DNA of 6,888 nucleotides from Planctomycetota bacterium (GTDB lineage: Bacteria > Planctomycetota > Phycisphaerae > UBA1845 > Fen-1342). This document shows, piece after piece, positions 5,501-6,888 of the stretch. The notes under the pieces are model-generated. The model was not told the DNA's origin, searched no databases, and was given only the letters and a program-made list of their open reading frames with translations. A program made the position numbers and the translations under genes. How positions within the stretch are numbered: position 1 is the stretch's first letter; every line of letters begins with the position of its first letter. The DNA lies in the NCBI GenBank assembly GCA_030616465.1, contig JAUWXH010000107.1:1-6888 (forward strand). The letters run 5' to 3'.

Positions 5501-6888
5501 AAGGCGGTCAGCGCATTGTACGAGCGATCTCAGGCCCTCGGCGATCCGGGCCGAGCAGGCGAGATCTGCAGCCGCTTGGCAGCGCAACGCATCGAGCCGC
5601 TCGGTTCCCGCCTTGAGGGAGTGCATCACCTCATTGTCCTGCCGGCTGGATGGATGGCCCGCGTGCCGGTCGAGGCGCTGACCGAGCAGTACACGGTCAG
5701 CTACGCCCCTTCCGGAACGATGTATGCGTGGCTGAAGGAAAAAGGCGCGCAGGCACGAGGACCCGAGGACCGGAGGAGCTTGCTCGCCCTTGGCGACCCA
5801 CTGTTCGCCACGCCTGAGGAGCCAGCTAAGCCCACACCAGAGCCGCCGGAATACGGCGTGTACCTGGCGATGGTCGCACCGGAAAGCAACGCGTCCCGCA
5901 GCGGGCTCGAAGCCGGCGGCGTGCTCCTGACGTACAACGATCAGAAGCTGTCCAGCCAAGCCGACTTGGGAGCAGCGATGCAGGCCGCAGCCGACAGTCG
6001 GGCCACCCGTGGGGAGGCTGTGATCCCGGTGACCGTGTGGCGTAACGGACAGACGCTCGCATTGACGGTCGCGCCCGGCAAGCTTGGCGTGCGTCCCAGT
6101 CAACAGCCAGCCGCCGAGGCGATCCACGCTAAGGAGCACATGGATGCTGTTCTCCGCTCCACCCGCGGGGAATCTCTTGCCCCATTGCCCGGCACGCGTC
6201 GCGAGGTCGAGACGATCGCGAAGCTGTTCGAGCGCGCCACACCACTGGCAGAAGCGGCGGTCCTTCTTGGCTCGGACGCCAGTGAGCAGAGACTCGATGA
6301 ACTGGCGACGACCGGCGAACTGCGGAAGTTCCGCTATGTGCACCTGGCCACGCATGGCGTGATGGATGACCAGGTGGCGATGCGGTCGGCGTTGATCCTG
6401 TCGCAGGACCAACTGGGCGACCAGTTCGAGCGGGCAGTAGCTGGACAGGAGGTATACGACGGCCGATTGACCGCAGAGCAGATCGTTCGCACGTGGAAGC
6501 TGGATGCCGAGCTGGTGACGCTCAGCGGATGCCAAACCGCGTTGGGGAAGGCCTCCGGCGGCGAGGGATTTCTGGGTTTCTCACAGGCGCTGTTCGTCGC
6601 CGGGGCGCGGAGCCTGGTGCTGACCCTCTGGAAGGTGGACGATACCGCGACTGCGTTGCTCATGACCCGGTTCTACGAGAACCTGCTCGGCCGCTTCGAC
6701 GAACCGCGCGAGGTGGCCGGCCGCGTATATCCCACTGGCAAGGTTATGCGGAAGGCCGAGGCGTTGCGCGAGGCGAAGCACTGGCTGCGCGGCCTCTCGG
6801 CCGAGCAAGTCGGCGCGCTCTGCGAGACATACGGTCTGCGAGTGCCGAGCGCGCCGACCCGCGGCGAGGCGGGACCTATGAGAGTGAC
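2522..6888 (+). CDS. Exported TPR-CHAT (caspase-like) protein with inserted PDZ-like domain (3' partial)
   Basis: Seen: 1455 complete codons with no stop. Residues 1-26 form a Sec signal peptide with a likely cut after ALA26; there is no lipobox. A charged helical segment spans about 96-152. Twelve 42-residue TPR units (kinesin-light-chain or NB-ARC type, consensus RRKLLGDEHPDVAxSLNNLA) fill 220-723, preceded by a half-repeat at about 196-219. A coiled-coil linker lies at about 790-855, and a strand-rich segment (VLVAWVD) follows from 874. The CHAT domain begins near V1034 (HHLIVLPAGW), runs through GDP at 1091-1093, is interrupted by a PDZ-like domain at 1110-1190, then resumes at LPGTRREVE (about 1223). 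Catalytic residues: H1278 in HLATHG and C1337 in LSGCQTALG, followed by GEGFLGFSQAL and LWKVDD. Family knowledge: CHAT domains are clan CD cysteine peptidases, and TPRs bind partners. Inference: a partner-gated protease acting outside the cytoplasm. The final CHAT strand usual in this family is not yet reached, so the C-terminus lies beyond the window. The substrate is unknown. Confidence 0.95.
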   Translation, partial: MKSCPTHLRVVLAVALAVLCPAPALAAPFQAESPPQSQPTPAAASRDLASGDFDLDAFIKSLNPPTVEQIIASLEPIPTLEEVLAALEEPAPPRPELPEEAAKRVAELEERIAELRKEGLAGNDKAAQDAALAEAIELAEEVLAIRREHQSGWTNADGGPAEWYEVGNARRAVADLHLWTRLPPEQRAELEDADAKGAEAKDLYSQGKYDQALALVREQLKVRHRLLGNEHVDVALSLHNLASFLRAKGDYAAAEPLFREALPMKRKLLGDDHPGVATSLNNLALLLQDKGDYAEAEPLYREALALRRKLLGDEDPDVAQSLSNLALLLHYKGDYGEAESLCREALAVRRKLLGDEHPDVAESLHNLAALLKSKGDYRGAERVQRESLAIKRRLLGDGHPDVALGLHNLAALLRAKGDYVGAEALYREAEAIFRRTLGEEHPYVAATLQSLAGLLHDKGSYAQAEVVCREALAMRRKLLGDERPDVAESLNSLAALLKSKGDYAGAEPLYRESLAIRRKLLGDEHPDVAVSLHNLAALLRAKGNYAGAEALYREAEPIFRRTLGEEHPYVGATLDGLAMLLHHKADYDAAEPLYHEALAMRRKLLGDEHPGVARSLNNLAYLLKDKGAYAAAEPLFREALAMKRKLLGDEHPSVATSLNNLAGLLHDKGDYAAAEPLYREALALRRKLLGDEHPQVATSLKNLAALLQARDDYAAAEPLLVEAAEVFERARLRISTRGGLERVGLHRTPLPSLASVQVRLDRHLDAWRRLEAHFARGLLDEIALRRSRPLTPAERDHEDSLIGRLSKLDERISSLLAKPASVDREALLGKLKRERETLQAELVQFAGAMRDKYGVAAGQVYELEQIQRSLASDAVLVAWVDIKGDPHAVDPNGEHWACLVRRKGEPVWVKLPSTGKDGAWTEQDDALPRRAAELLGQVISEGLHPALAAPELPEDLCKRTGVSLAGRMLRTRKRLDAESRDLLLRLSESPRWSKAVSALYERSQALGDPGRAGEICSRLAAQRIEPLGSRLEGVHHLIVLPAGWMARVPVEALTEQYTVSYAPSGTMYAWLKEKGAQARGPEDRRSLLALGDPLFATPEEPAKPTPEPPEYGVYLAMVAPESNASRSGLEAGGVLLTYNDQKLSSQADLGAAMQAAADSRATRGEAVIPVTVWRNGQTLALTVAPGKLGVRPSQQPAAEAIHAKEHMDAVLRSTRGESLAPLPGTRREVETIAKLFERATPLAEAAVLLGSDASEQRLDELATTGELRKFRYVHLATHGVMDDQVAMRSALILSQDQLGDQFERAVAGQEVYDGRLTAEQIVRTWKLDAELVTLSGCQTALGKASGGEGFLGFSQALFVAGARSLVLTLWKVDDTATALLMTRFYENLLGRFDEPREVAGRVYPTGKVMRKAEALREAKHWLRGLSAEQVGALCETYGLRVPSAPTRGEAGPMRV
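3179..4690 (+). repeat. Twelve in-frame 126-bp tandem repeats encoding TPR units
   Basis: Units begin at 3179, 3305, 3431 and so on every 126 bp to 4565, with no insertions or deletions (12 x 126 = 1512 bp). Each encodes 42 residues with a pattern like LAxRRKLLGDEHPDVA, then SLxNLAxLLxxKGDY, then AEPLYREA. This is the longer 42-residue TPR form, not the 34-residue one. Unit 1 (LGNEHVDVALSLHNLA) is somewhat diverged. Units 6 and 9 are a distinct subtype, with FRRTLGEEHPYV in place of RRKLLGDEHPDV. Unit 12 degrades at its end (ARDDY, LLVEA) into the linker. Confidence 0.95.
3557..4312 (+). repeat. 378-bp higher-order tandem duplication (TPR units 4-6 and 7-9)
   Basis: Units 4, 5 and 6 (3557-3934) pair one-to-one with units 7, 8 and 9 (3935-4312). 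By eye the encoded identities are about 34/42, 35/42 and 28/42. The variant units 6 and 9 sit in the same place in both blocks. Bases 3813-3854 are identical to 4191-4232 (42 bp), exactly 378 bp apart. This supports duplication of a three-unit block. Confidence 0.8.
5849..6091 (+). other. PDZ-like domain inserted inside the CHAT domain
   Basis: Residues 1110-1190 of the TPR-CHAT protein show a PDZ order of elements: YGVYLAMVAPESNASRSGLE, then AGGVLLTYNDQKLSSQADL, a helix (GAAMQAAADS), then PVTVWRNGQTLALTVAP. The SxAxxSGLxxGxVLLxxNxxxL core is typical of HtrA/DegP-type PDZ domains, except that the usual Asp of G-D-V is Gly here. It sits between the CHAT GDP strand (1091-1093) and the LPGTRREVE helix start (about 1223), a stretch that is usually a short loop in CHAT proteins. 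Family knowledge: PDZ domains bind C-terminal peptides or beta strands. Inference: it gates or guides the protease. Confidence 0.8.

Noticed and set aside
5486..6535. A 349-codon minus-strand ORF opposite the CHAT domain
   Set aside because: It is antisense to a domain with clear catalytic motifs, its translation has no recognisable domain, and long antisense ORFs are expected in GC-rich codon-biased DNA.
2522..6886. A link to type III-E CRISPR (Craspase) TPR-CHAT proteases
   Set aside because: No Cas gene, gRAMP-like ORF or CRISPR repeat is in the window, and the signal peptide and PDZ insertion do not fit that cytoplasmic system.

Overview
The window looks like a GC-rich bacterial chromosome segment. 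Three genes can be supported, and two of them run off the ends. The TPR-CHAT protein with a PDZ-like insertion, and the secreted von Willebrand A (VWA) protein with a trailing Ig-like module, resemble families I associate with Planctomycetes and other large-genome soil or aquatic bacteria. That is recall plus inference; no marker gene is present to fix the taxon.

Layout. Bases 1-1651 (minus strand) encode a secreted VWA protein that lacks its C-terminus here. Just upstream of it on the same strand, with a 41-nt gap, 1693-2121 encodes a small STAS-domain protein of the anti-sigma-factor-antagonist type; the two probably form one transcription unit. Bases 2122-2521 are a 400-bp divergent spacer with no convincing gene and one nested inverted repeat. 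From 2522 to the window end (plus strand) a single frame of at least 1455 codons stays open. It encodes an exported protein with a signal peptide, an N-terminal helical region, twelve exact 42-residue TPR units, a coiled-coil linker, and a CHAT (caspase-like) peptidase domain with its His/Cys dyad intact. A PDZ-like domain is spliced into the middle of the CHAT fold. The gene lacks its stop codon here.

How the parts could work together (inference). Both large proteins carry Sec signal peptides, so both probably act outside the cytoplasm: the VWA protein as a metal-dependent adhesion or scaffold protein, the TPR-PDZ-CHAT protein as a partner- or ligand-gated protease. The STAS protein would be cytoplasmic and has lost the usual phospho-acceptor serine, so any regulatory role would be non-canonical. 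No CRISPR array, tRNA, rRNA, transposase or integrase is visible. The most interesting features are the PDZ-in-CHAT architecture, the probable export of a CHAT protease, and the nested duplication history of the TPR array.
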